Assembly: GCA_025399215.1 (NCBI GenBank)
Contig: MU621512.1
Location: 1 to 12,747, forward strand
Reading direction: 5' to 3'
DNA length: 12,747 nucleotides
Source of the DNA: Globomyces pollinis-pini
Taxonomy: Eukaryota > Chytridiomycota > Chytridiomycetes > Rhizophydiales > Globomycetaceae
The notes below the pieces were generated by a model. The model did not search any database and had not been told where the DNA came from. It was given only the letters and a program-made list of their open reading frames with translations. Within the stretch, counting starts at the first letter, position 1; each line of letters opens with the position of its first letter. Of this stretch, positions 1 through 8,910 are shown in pieces. The translations under genes and the position numbers were made by a program.

Positions 1-8
1 AATTTAGT

Positions 9-218
9 TTAAACACTATCAGGAGCAAATGATGTGTATAATGGTCCAAATACTACTTCAACTTCACAATCACTGCGACTTCCAATCGATGGATGAATCA
101 TACCAATATCCATGTTTTCCAATACAAATTCGCGTTCATACCGTTTCTTTTCAAACGTGAAGTAAAAGTGCACATTCTTGAGTGTTGAGTCTGGGTTGCT
201 GTCAATTTCAGTCGGGGG
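9..218 (-). pseudogene. Untranslated C-terminal end of SPRY copy 1, downstream of the nonsense codon
   Basis: After the TAA at 219-221 the same frame stays open for about 69 codons to a second TAA at 9-11. It still matches the end of copy 2 closely (PPTEIDS against PPTERDT, then the conserved NVHFYFTFEKKRYERE and SIGSRSDCEVEVVFGP). This is the ancestral end of the SPRY domain. The close match suggests that the nonsense change is recent, or that readthrough or a sequencing error is involved. A different reading frame is also open here but does not resemble the paralogue. Confidence 0.8.
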
Positions 219-1706
219 TTAAAGGTAATAACCAATTCCAAGTATATCTTCTTCATAGATTTCAATTTCGGGAAATGGAATAGACTCTCCACCAAATCGT
301 ACAGCACTGTCGTGGCAGTGAAATGCAATTGTATTGTCACATAATCCAGGTAATCGGAATGGTGGATATAATCCCGTCACAAACCCAAGAGCCAAATTAG
401 GGTTATTCTCTTCTAGTGTCACAATCCTCACTTGATAGAAACATTCTAATGGTGCATCGACATTATCAATAGAATTGAAGGCTGGAGGTGGGAGTTTATC
501 ATTCTCTAAGGTATCATTTGGTAATTCTGTATCTAATAATCTGGGTACAAGTGAAGAATTGCATTGTACATTGCACTCTACCCCACCCGTAAATTTTACC
601 GTTTGTGATCCTGTTTGGTCATCAATTTCTCCAATTTCCACCACTGGCGATATATCACCGAAACAATCAAAATCAGCTATTTCTCGAGGAGGGATCATTG
701 AAATGGCAATGGTATGATCAACCATTGATTGAGGGAGTAATGCTGTGACCTTGTCCAATTCTCTTGATCCAACAGAGCCAATAGGATATTTCTCTAAAAA
801 CTCTTCAGCCTTCAATTTTAGTGTCGCTTCATCATATATTCGCTCTGTTCTCCCAACATTCCTTCGTCGAGAATTTGGATTCCATGAATTCAGAATCCCC
901 ATACCTAAGATCACAAATATCAGACCAAATACAAACTGTGAAAGTAATGATCTAGATGCTTCTTGGGACAGTAGATCACAATTTTTGTATTTAAACGCTT
1001 GCGTAGGTTTGAACGTACTTACGTCTGGTGTTTGATTTCCAAGGAAATAAGCACTCCTCAATACAATTTTAGATAATGAAGTAATATTGAATTGTAACCT
1101 ATTTTCAACCGTAATAACTGAAAATTCTTGAACTTGAATGAGATTCGTTGTAGTGTTTTTATCCATAGCAAACCAAGCTGATTCGTTTGACAACTTTGCA
1201 ATTGCTTTGTTTACTAATATGGTGGAATAAGATGGAAGAAATAATGATCCAAACAATTCCACCTCATTTGAATAATTTATAAAGTTTAACCTTGCAGTTC
1301 CAGATTGTAATGTCATATTCAAGTACTCTGATATTTCTTTATCCAAACTTGTTCCTCTCTTTAACGTCTCTGTTAAATTGGTTGCATAGTTCAAATCCGC
1401 TGTTAAGTTTTGTGGTTGATAATCCACTGTCAAACTGTTGTAGACAGTAAAGTTACCACCAAAATACATGACTTCCCCTGTATATATAGTAGAAGGTGGT
1501 TCCGGTATGAATTTAGCACAATTGATATTCTGATCCATCAAGATTTTAACAGTAGATGTAATGACATTAAATGGTAAATTTAAGAATTGAAAAGACTCTA
1601 TGAATTTGAATTGGCGACCATCGATTGGAACATTGATTGATACTTGAGCGTTACAGTATTTGAATTGATATATATACAATAGGAACGACAGTAAGCATCG
1701 TAACAT
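219..1706 (-). CDS. SPRY-domain type I membrane protein, copy 1, cut short by a nonsense codon
   Basis: A single uninterrupted 495-codon frame without introns. Residues 1-20 look like a signal peptide ending in CNA. Residues 21-255 form a putative lumenal domain with about nine N-glycosylation sequons (for example N85, N100, N110, N130, N174, N207). A membrane span lies at about 257-274, followed by the basic stretch SRRRNVGR. The cytosolic part carries a SPRY domain from about residue 365, with the SSH4/EAR1-like signatures YPPFRLPG (447-454) and GIGYY (490-494). In yeast, SSH4 and EAR1 are endosomal/vacuolar adaptors that bring the ubiquitin ligase Rsp5 to cargo; no PPxY motif is visible here, so that role is uncertain. 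The frame stops at TAA (219-221) exactly where copy 2 has CAA (Gln), losing roughly the last 70 residues of the domain. A truncated product is possible. I do not recognise the lumenal domain. Confidence 0.8.
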   Translation of the reverse strand: MLRCLLSFLLYIYQFKYCNAQVSINVPIDGRQFKFIESFQFLNLPFNVITSTVKILMDQNINCAKFIPEPPSTIYTGEVMYFGGNFTVYNSLTVDYQPQNLTADLNYATNLTETLKRGTSLDKEISEYLNMTLQSGTARLNFINYSNEVELFGSLFLPSYSTILVNKAIAKLSNESAWFAMDKNTTTNLIQVQEFSVITVENRLQFNITSLSKIVLRSAYFLGNQTPDVSTFKPTQAFKYKNCDLLSQEASRSLLSQFVFGLIFVILGMGILNSWNPNSRRRNVGRTERIYDEATLKLKAEEFLEKYPIGSVGSRELDKVTALLPQSMVDHTIAISMIPPREIADFDCFGDISPVVEIGEIDDQTGSQTVKFTGGVECNVQCNSSLVPRLLDTELPNDTLENDKLPPPAFNSIDNVDAPLECFYQVRIVTLEENNPNLALGFVTGLYPPFRLPGLCDNTIAFHCHDSAVRFGGESIPFPEIEIYEEDILGIGYYL

Positions 1707-2350
1707 TCAAAATTAAAGAATTTAGGGAGACTACACAGATGTCGTTTGTGTTTGGATTCTTGTGATTATGGATCAGGACTCTTGCTCCAGACCAATATGC
1801 AATATACAGTACAGAATCATTATCACCGCGACTAGAACATTCATGAGCAGTAACAGACGGGGTATTAGGCCATTCATGTTATGTCACATTGATTTCTATG
1901 GCCATGTCCTATCCAAGTGATTTAACCATACATTCTTTGTATCGCCCAAAAAAAAAATGATTGGCTGTTTCAGTGTCACCTGTAAAAGCAGTCAGGTAAA
2001 GTGTCATCAAAAGTCATTTAATGTATATGCTTATATGGGCAAGTGCACTCCAAGAAGGATCAGTTATGTCTCGTTGCCATGTCCGATTTGAGTGTCTAAA
2101 CTTTCTGGTAACTTTTTTTTTGCTGCCAACTTTCCCCTGATCCATTTCATTTCTGGTATTTTTTTTTGGATACTTCAAAGAACCAAAACAGTCGTTGTAA
2201 TACCCAAAATAAATTACCAGATCATTGATCGCGATATCACGATTGCTTATAGACATGCATTGATATTATACTATCTTTCGTATGGGTTACGATAAGTATA
2301 ATAATCTTGGATTATAAAAACTTCAACATGCTAAATGAGAGACAAACAAA
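1707..2350. other. Spacer between SPRY copies 1 and 2, no gene seen
   Basis: This 644-bp stretch holds the 5' flank of copy 1 and the 3' flank of copy 2. Only short frames are open and none resembles a known protein. Poly-A and poly-T runs occur near 1947 and at about 2107 and 2160. A taaagaatttag motif at 1714-1725 echoes the taaagaatattttag found upstream of copy 2 and the relic, again close to the start codon. A weak repeat of gccatgtcc with similar flanks occurs at 1901 and 2076. Confidence 0.5.
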
Positions 2351-3998
2351 TTAATTCATAATGTTTATTTCTAATATAGCTTCAGGAGCAAATGCCGTGT
2401 ATAATGGTCCAAATACTACTTCAACTTCACAATCACTACGACTTCCAATTGATGGTTGGATCAGACCAATATCCATGTTTTCCAACACAAACTCGCGTTC
2501 ATACCGTTTCTTTTCAAATGTGAAGTAAAAGTGAACATTCTTGAGTGTTGAGTCTGCGTTGGTATCTCTTTCAGTAGGAGGTTGAAGGTAATAACCAATA
2601 CCAAGTATATCTCCTTCATAGATTTCAATTTCGGGAAATGGAACAATCTCTCCACAAAATCGTACAGTGCTGTCTTGACAGTGAAATGCAATTGATTTAT
2701 CACATAATCCAGGTAATCGGAATGGTGGATATAATCCCGTCACAAACCCAATAGCCAAATTAGGGCTGTTTTCTTCTAATGTCACAATCTTCACTTGATA
2801 GAAACATTCCAGGTGCTCATCAGTAACGTCGATAGAATGAAAGGAAGGAGGAGGAAGTTGATCATTCTGAAAGGTATCATTTTGTAGTTCGAAATCTAAC
2901 ACTCTGGGAACGAGTGAGGTGTTGCATTGTACATTGCACTCTACACCACCCGTAAATTTCAACATTTGTGATCCTAATTGGTCATCGATTTGTCCAATTT
3001 CAACCACTGGTAATACATCACCGAAACAATCAAAATCAGCTATATTACGAGGAGGGATCATCGAAATGGTAATGGGATGTGGAGTAATGCCGTGAATTTG
3101 TCCAATTCTCTTGATGCAACAGACCCAATAGGATATTACTCCTCTGCTTTCATCTTTAACGTAGCTTCATCGAATATTTTCAAATCAAGCATAGGTTTCG
3201 TCTGAAAAAGATTCTTTGGAATCATATACTTTAAAAGAGCCAACATTGTCAATAACACAACTGCAAATATAAAATTGTAATAATTTGATGGAACACAGTA
3301 TTGATACCTGAAAACTTGATCATGTTTAATTGAAATGGATACTGGTGATTCGCGTCTATGCAATTCAATAGTGTTCACCATAAGTGTTTGTGATGTTATT
3401 TCAATATCCAGGTAGTCACCATTTCGGGTAGCAAAGTAATCTTGTACTTGTGTGAGTTCGGATTTGAGTTTGCCTTTGTTCTCGCGTAGGGACCATTCGC
3501 TTATAGAGTTTGTAACTGTTGCATTGATGTAGATGAAGGTGCCTAAATGGGATGCAGAAAATAAAACTCCCATTAAATCAAGTGGATCATTTGCAACCTT
3601 CAATGTTACACTTTGAGATTGTAATATCGAGTTGAAATGATCTGATATCTCCCCATCCAAGTTAAATCCATTTTTCAATGTTTGTGTTAAATTATTAACA
3701 AACATCAAATCATTTGTTAAATTTTGTGGTTTATAGTTAACTGTAAGAGTGTTTTGGACAGATATGTTACCATTGAAATGATAGGATTGAGTGGAAAGAT
3801 ATTGAACGGATCGTTCTGGGATGAATTGAGCACAAAAGGTATTGCGACTCGCCAAGATTTGGCAAGCAGATGTACAGGAAGTTTTAAGAATTCATACGAA
3901 TTCTTAATTTCGAATTGATTACCATCAATTGGGATCGTTATTTGTCCATTGCAATTATGGAACAGATAGAGTAAGAAGACAGGTAACAATCTAAACAT
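2351..3998 (-). pseudogene. SPRY-domain type I membrane protein, copy 2, broken by three lesions
   Basis: Tandem paralogue of the gene at 219-1706 with the same order: signal peptide (ending NCNGQ), lumenal domain with sequons, membrane span (hydrophobic stretch NFIFAVVLLTMLALL), the DEATLKMKAEE juxtamembrane segment, and SPRY. Compared with copy 1 there are three breaks. Near 3875 about 10 nt are missing after FLKLP, shifting the frame. At 3136-3138 a 9-nt deletion in the FLEKYPIG region creates TAA. Near 3080 about 16 nt are missing just before MIPPR. From 3061 to 2351 the SPRY part is fully open (236 codons) and supplies the C-terminus that copy 1 lost. A 50-nt GTATG..GAG segment could in theory be spliced to bypass the first break, but the other two would remain. 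Almost certainly a pseudogene, unless the open SPRY part is expressed alone. Confidence 0.85.
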
Positions 3999-4009
3999 TT
4001 GGTTCTCGG

Positions 4010-4409
4010 TAAAGAATATTTTAGATTAGCAATGAATAGTTTCATTTGATTAATTTGGTTCACAATGAACATCTCCTTCAAAATATAATAGGGGTCCATG
4101 TGCATGGCTAAGCACCCAACACCCAACACCCTGCCTTGTGGAATCACAGCATATTTTCAACCGTATACTCATGTAATTGACATGATGCACCTAATCAGAT
4201 TTCCATGACATCACTAGACTCACGGTTAACTTTATGTCTCCTGATATATTTTTATCTTCCGTCTTTCCTTGAAAAAAATCATTTTGGGAAGGAAACACAA
4301 GGTATTATTGCCATGTGAGTTGGACTCGAGAAAGCGGAAATCAACATGGTCTTTACGTATTTCCCTCTCAAGTAATCTAATCATGGTTTGATGATTAAGA
4401 AGCAGTAAT
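4010..4409. repeat. Duplicated upstream region, copy A (upstream of SPRY copy 2)
   Basis: Two blocks are shared with copy B. Block 1 is about 4010-4078 against 4522-4590; it starts with taaagaatattttaga and contains tttcatttgat. Block 2 is about 4282-4409 against 4591-4725; it starts with ttttgggaag and ends with ttaagaagcag. In copy A about 200 nt separate the blocks, while in copy B they touch, so one copy has gained or lost DNA. The repeat begins 11 nt upstream of the copy 2 ATG, so it duplicates leader and promoter DNA. Confidence 0.75.
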
Positions 4410-4439
4410 AAAGTAATAAGTCAAATGAAATGATTGAGT

Positions 4440-4511
4440 TATAATTTGTGCATTGCAATTGCCAAAAAAATGGAGATGAGAAACCAGAAAGTCCAACGTC
4501 CATTAAAGCAT
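4440..4511 (-). pseudogene. Relic of a third SPRY-family copy: start codon and signal peptide end
   Basis: Reading leftwards from an ATG at 4509-4511, the same frame reaches GNCNAQI about 18 codons later. This matches the signal-peptide cleavage region of copy 2 (HNCNGQI) and copy 1 (KYCNAQV) in both sequence and distance from the ATG. At DNA level, about ten identical bases (aattgcaatg) followed by acaaat are shared with copy 2. The third codon is TAA, so the relic is dead. Beyond about 4440 the coding similarity ends and the upstream flank of copy 2 begins. Confidence 0.6.
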
Positions 4512-4521
4512 GTTTTTACGT

Positions 4522-4725
4522 TAAAGAATATTTTAGAATGTAAATGAATGTTTCATTTGATCAATTTCATCCATAATCAACATGTCCTTGTTTTGGGAAG
4601 CAAACAAAGGTGTCACACAAAGTATTGGCATGCAAGTTTGGACTTGAGAAACTGGGATTCACCATGGCCAATTTATGGCCATCTTATTTGATAATCATAG
4701 TTTGATGCTTAAGAAGCAGCATTAC
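4522..4725. repeat. Duplicated upstream region, copy B (upstream of the third-copy relic)
   Basis: Second copy of the upstream region described for 4010-4409. It begins 10 nt upstream of the relic start codon at 4509-4511, the same geometry as copy A relative to its gene (11 nt). This supports the reading of 4440-4511 as a truncated family member, not a chance match. Confidence 0.75.
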
Positions 4726-5698
4726 AGTAGTAGATATATCTTAAGTAGCTTTTCCATTTTTAATGAAGAATACAGATTCCGATAGTTAAACCTAAAATAC
4801 TTCCTTCACGCTAATTTTTGTCCATGTACAATGGGATCAAAGAGGTAATTAGAATTCTCATGGCAAAGGAGTAAAAGCTGGCTCGGCATGTACCGTATAT
4901 ATTCATTCAGTAACATTTGACATTGTAATCACACCAAACAATTTTCTGATAGGAATGTATTGAAAATAATCGAGTATGTTATCCAACAAAGAATAGTAAA
5001 CCAATTGAAATACAAAGCAATTAAATTTTACAACAAGTAATCATTATTTGTTATAAAATTAAATTGATTCATACTGATAATAGAATGTTGTAGGAGGGGC
5101 TTTTCAAAACGGCTATTCAGCAGGTACAAAATTCTGGTACAAGTAACATAGAACTGAGTAAGATCGTCTGTAAAGCTTGATGTCACACCATCACCATCAT
5201 TCAATGGAATCGAATCTTTCGCAAGAACAGTCAGTGAAATTGGAAATTGGCATATACAAATATCCCGTTCAACAAAAAAAAAAGCAGCTCTAAATCTGAC
5301 AGATCAAAGTAGGAAAATATCTAGTCAAGGAGAAAAGTCCAAAGAAGTAGACTTCAATGCCTCCAAAAAATCTAGCAAATAGATGCAGTTCGCATATTTC
5401 TTGAGAAATTCGACACCGTACACATAAATATTAAATAAATCAATACTGAATGAACAATCTTCAAAGAGTTTCAAAAGTCCATCCATTTATCGACACAACA
5501 TAATACATAAGAACAATAATAGTACCCCAAGCAAAAGCAACTATTAGCATCCCTAATGATTAGTCAATCATTATACACTTCAATTGCACCGTATCAATTA
5601 GATACAAAAGTAAAAAAACACATGGGTATAGTTGAAAAGTTTTAAATGCCAATAACGCTAAACGAGAAGGGACCAGGAAACAATTAACAGAGTACAGA
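4726..5698. other. Region without recognisable genes
   Basis: About 1 kb with frequent stops in all frames. I see no convincing exon, tRNA, rRNA or mobile element. The right part, perhaps from about 5560, is probably the 3' untranslated region of the RNA-binding protein gene that ends at 5699. An A-run sits near 5273-5283. Very short exons cannot be excluded by eye. Confidence 0.45.
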
Positions 5699-6173
5699 TT
5701 AATCACGATCTCTTGAGCGGTAGGAGCGTTCTGGACGGTCATCATTTCTATCGTCATGACGATCAGAACGGTGGGATCGTTCACGATCCCCACCATATGA
5801 GCGACGTTCACCACCATCACGGTCTCCATAGCTACGAGAACCTCCTCGGTCAGAACGGCCTCGGAAACCACCACGGCCACCACCACCTCTTCTGTCACCT
5901 GAACCACGGTCGGTTGCTTTGTCTACACGGATACGACGGCCTAGGGTAAATAATCAATAGCAAACCATCTAGTTCTTGTTCATTCATTTTTTCAATAGCA
6001 TCATCAGCATCTTTTTCATTTTCAAAAGTAACGAAACCGAAACCTTTTGAACGACCAGATTCACGATCGAGGATGACGACAGCGTCTGAGACAGGACCGT
6101 AGACGGAGAAGGCATCAGTAAGACTGTCCTTGTCGGTATTGAAGCTAAGACCACCAATGAAGAGTTTTGACAT
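5699..6173 (-). CDS. Small RNA-binding protein: one RRM plus RGG/Arg-Asp-Ser tail
   Basis: Two exons (6173-5966 and 5940-5699) joined over a 25-nt intron (5941-5965) give 149 aa. The single RRM covers about residues 1-76, with RNP2 LFIGGL at 4-9 and RNP1 KGFGFVTF at 43-50. The intron falls in the last strand of the RRM, between ELDG and RRIRVD. The tail has an RGG-like block (RRGGGGRGGFRGR) and then an Arg/Asp/Ser/Tyr-rich end. This layout is that of CIRBP/RBM3 and the glycine-rich RNA-binding proteins, which act as RNA chaperones in nucleus and cytoplasm, often under stress. I take the ATG at 6171-6173 because family members begin with a short run into RNP2; an in-frame ATG 16 codons upstream is less likely. 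Without the intron the frame ends early in an unrelated tail. Confidence 0.93.
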
Positions 6174-6849
6174 TTTTGAGAAAGAAAAAAACAGAATTGA
6201 ATGAAAGGAAGTGAGTGCCACGTTGACGATTCAAGTGGCTTTCAGATCAAGGGTGTGAAAATGACTCATTTGCAAAAGTAGCACTAGTATATGCTATTGT
6301 TGTTGATAAGATGTATTGTTATTGGTATAAGCTACAATCAACTACACAAAAAACCTAATTTTACTAAAAACAATTTCATCATAACTCAATTAATACACTT
6401 GTACAGTACTACTGTACCAGCTTGACTAACAACTGGATCATCACACTTTTTATTAATCCAAACAACTCACGTTTGACGTTGAAAAAAAATTAGTTTGTGT
6501 AACAGTTAAACAGAATTAAAAAATCATTCACAACGTACTATTCATTACAACATGAGTTATGAAATACCAATACCAAAGCAGTAACTTACTGTCACTACAC
6601 GTTAAAAGAATTCTTCTGATTCATGCATGTACATAATTGGTGGAATAATTATCACAAATCACGGTTGGGTGGAATCATGACATGATAACTAGACTTAAAA
6701 AGTCCAGAAGGTACTGACAGCAAGTATACACATTATTTTGAATTCCGCTGAACTCAAAGGTTGTAACCATACCATGCGGGCAGTTAGTTCCCTAGCCACA
6801 GAGATATTCCACGCATAAAGCACCTGAAATTCTTGTCGAAAAACTAATA
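6174..6849. promoter_or_regulatory. Divergent promoter spacer between the RNA-binding protein and P450 genes
   Basis: A 676-bp AT-rich spacer with the leaders of two genes transcribed away from each other. It holds a palindrome at 6401-6417 and, in the probable P450 leader, a 14-codon upstream ORF (ATG at 6774, TAA at 6816-6818). No clear TATA box was identified, and the promoter positions themselves are inferred. Confidence 0.45.
6401..6417. promoter_or_regulatory. Perfect 8-bp palindrome with one-base centre
   Basis: GTACAGTA, one C, then TACTGTAC: the arms are exact reverse complements. It lies in the spacer between two divergent genes, a place where a dimeric transcription factor could bind. 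Function is unproven. Confidence 0.4.
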
Positions 6850-8620
6850 ATGTCTGAATTAGCTGACGATATGGCATCCGTAATGCCTATACAACCACAG
6901 AGTATTCATCGTTTATTAAGTATCCTTAGCTGCTTCTGTCCAAGAATTATTTGAAGTATTCATAGAACTTTGGAATCATCCTGACCCTACCATTCAATTG
7001 GCATTAATCTTCTTTGGAATCTTTCTGGGGATCCCTTTCATTGGAGGTTGTTTTATCATCATTTACAACTGGACCAAGGTGGATGGTGATAGACCACCAA
7101 AAGCTGTTTCTTACATTCCTTTCATTGGAGTCTTTTGGGAATACTCGAGAGTTTGTTTTAGTATTGTCCTCATTTTAATTAGGAACCTGTCGAATTCTTA
7201 AGAAAACAATTCAATCGTCGTGGACCTGTCTTTTATGTTGATACCATCGCCAGAGAGTCATTAGTTTTAACCGGAGAAGATCATATAACGGATTGTTCCC
7301 ACCCAAAACAACAGGTTACTCTCGTTAATCTAATCATTAGTCAACCAGTCATCTTTTGTATATGGGTGACCAAATGGGTTCACTCTTCAACAAAACATAT
7401 CGCCAAAAACTACCATCATTCTTGAAGATTGCATCAGAATTTTTCCAATCTTCTCAATTTATCGAAGTCAATCGACAAGGATTAAACGAATTTCTAGAAG
7501 CTCGACTTGGTTCACATTTGGGCAGCAAAAGTATCGATTTGTTTTCAATCTCATCAGGAATCTATTTGAATTCAATGATATATCTCTTTTTTGGAAAAAA
7601 GGTGCTTTTGGTAACACTCTTCTTACTATTTAGATTGCTGAAGAATTCGGAAGTGATTTGGTTGATGAATTTCATACTGGTCAATTAAATTTGAAATTCT
7701 CTCTCAGCAGATTAGTTGCTAGTTATGGAATTCCTATAGGGTAAGTTCCTTTGATGAATACGTGTAGTACACACATGTTTAACAAACATATGATAGTACT
7801 TTCTATATACCATCATACCTTAATTCAATCAACTATTTTATTGATCGGTTGCTAATCATTTAGTCCTGAATCTCAATTCGACAAATTCGCAAAATCACTT
7901 GAAAAAATTGCATCAGATGAATTAGAACGTCGACTCGAGGAAAAATCAAACATAGTCTATACCGATTACTTACAATACGCAATTGATAAAAAATTGTCAA
8001 AAGTAGATCGAGATGTCTTCTGGTCCCATTTAGCACACATGATATTATCTGCTCATGCAAATACAACTGCCAGTATTGCTTTTACTACCTATCATTTAGC
8101 TAGAGATAAAAAGCTCAAGAAAAAAGCATTTACTAATCCAATTATAATGAATGCTTGTTTAACCGAAACATCCAGGAGATATAGTTCCATTAGTGTCCCT
8201 AGAACTATATTGGGTGAAACAGAAATGCATGGGTATAAGTTGACACCAAATTCTACCATCTTTGGTGCACCAGCAGTTACATTATTAGATGAAAAGGTAG
8301 TTTTGTAGATATTAACATCTATTTAGTTATATGACAGTCCATTAGAATATAATCCAGATCGATGGATCAAAAAGAATGTGGAAACATTCAAGAAACGTGG
8401 TAAACTACTCACTTTTAATGGATACTACTTTGATATTCCATTTGAAAGTTTCTTTACACAGTTAACTCAAGAAATTGCGATTCCATTGCTCTTTGCTTAT
8501 GATGTTCATTTGAATAGTACAAATGATTTGTTTATCAATTATTGGGCTACCGTTTGTACTCCTTGGTCTTCCTGCATGGTTTCGTTTGGTACTGAGGATG
8601 ATGAAAAGAAGGTGCAATAG
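6850..8620 (+). CDS. Cytochrome P450-like protein lacking the heme-ligand cysteine (CYP51-like fold)
   Basis: Seven exons: 6850-6901, 6930-7150, 7183-7314, 7341-7601, 7634-7740, 7864-8296 and 8327-8620, giving 499 aa, a normal P450 length. Introns are 28, 32, 26, 32, 123 and 30 nt; the fourth could instead be 23 nt (7611-7633), adding three residues. A hydrophobic anchor at about residues 38-64 suggests ER location. Conserved P450 features are the I-helix SAHANTT (320-326), K-helix ETSR (359-362, the ExxR motif) and the PDRW meander (412-415). The K-helix-to-meander stretch and the C-terminus resemble CYP51 more than other families I can recall. The heme loop should read FxxGxRxCxG, but here is F432 N G Y Y F D I439 P F: Gly, Arg, Cys and Gly are all replaced, with Ile at the axial Cys position. 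Ordinary monooxygenase chemistry is therefore not expected, although the frame shows no stops or frameshifts. Confidence 0.93.
7741..7863 (+). other. Long (123-nt) intron of the P450-like gene
   Basis: GTAAGT donor and TTTAG acceptor, with a branch-like ctaat about 10 nt before the end. Splicing rejoins ATA GG with T CCT (IGPE) and restores the P450 frame. It is four times longer than most introns here and holds a small hairpin (ATGTTT, aac, AAACAT at 7775-7789). Confidence 0.85.
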
Positions 8621-8910
8621 TTTGAATATACTTAATTGAATTCGTTGATTTACTTGCCCTTTTTTATCAGTCAGTGATACTATATTAGATAGGAGCGTTA
8701 CGTACGCGAAAAACTAAAAGTTCGTATCAGCTTATTGACACGTCCGACGCTAATTGAAGCATAAGTCCATTGACACGTCCATTCACCAACAGTTTCCGTG
8801 TTCTCCAAAAGTGGCTGCAGTCTCTCCCAACATTTGAAACACAACGTTGTGAATGAGGTCCACAAAGCGGTTCAGAACCTTTACTTTAGACCCATCAATA
8901 GAACACACCA
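8621..8910. promoter_or_regulatory. Spacer between the P450 and anoctamin genes, with a 12-bp direct repeat
   Basis: This 290-bp stretch must hold the P450 3' end and the anoctamin promoter and leader. The exact 12-mer attgacacgtcc occurs at 8734-8745 and 8769-8780, spaced by 35 bp, and is the best candidate for a repeated factor site. The GC-richer patch gcgttacgtacgc (about 8695-8707) stands out from the AT-rich surroundings. No TATA box is evident. Confidence 0.4.

Noticed and set aside
219..221. TAA read as glutamine (variant genetic code)
   Set aside because: TAA ends the anoctamin and RNA-binding genes exactly where expected, and no other in-frame TAA occurs in the well-supported exons. 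A point nonsense change is simpler.
200..233. A 34-nt GT..AG intron removing the copy 1 stop codon
   Set aside because: Splicing would move into a frame unlike copy 2, while the frame directly after the stop keeps the homologous SPRY sequence.
475..1035. Plus-strand open frames opposite SPRY copy 1
   Set aside because: Antisense shadows of a coding region with clear homology to copy 2; their translations look like nothing known.
1901..2095. Weak repeat around gccatgtcc in the SPRY spacer
   Set aside because: Only about nine bases are identical with loose flanks; not enough to claim a repeat family.
3846..3895. A 50-nt intron rescuing the first frameshift of SPRY copy 2
   Set aside because: It would remove FLKLP residues conserved in copy 1, its GAG acceptor is unlike the ttag/atag acceptors elsewhere, and two further lesions would remain.
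4726..5698. Search for tRNA, transposon ends or CRISPR-like arrays in the gene-poor stretch
   Set aside because: No cloverleaf with the B-box consensus, no terminal inverted repeats with target duplications and no regular spaced repeats were seen.
5713..5949. Histidine-rich plus-strand frame opposite the RGG tail
   Set aside because: Reverse reading of Arg/Gly/Asp codons yields His-rich sequence by composition alone.
6920..6929. A 10-nt intron in the P450 first coding region
   Set aside because: Too short to splice. The 28-nt choice (6902-6929) restores the same frame and fits the size class of the other introns.
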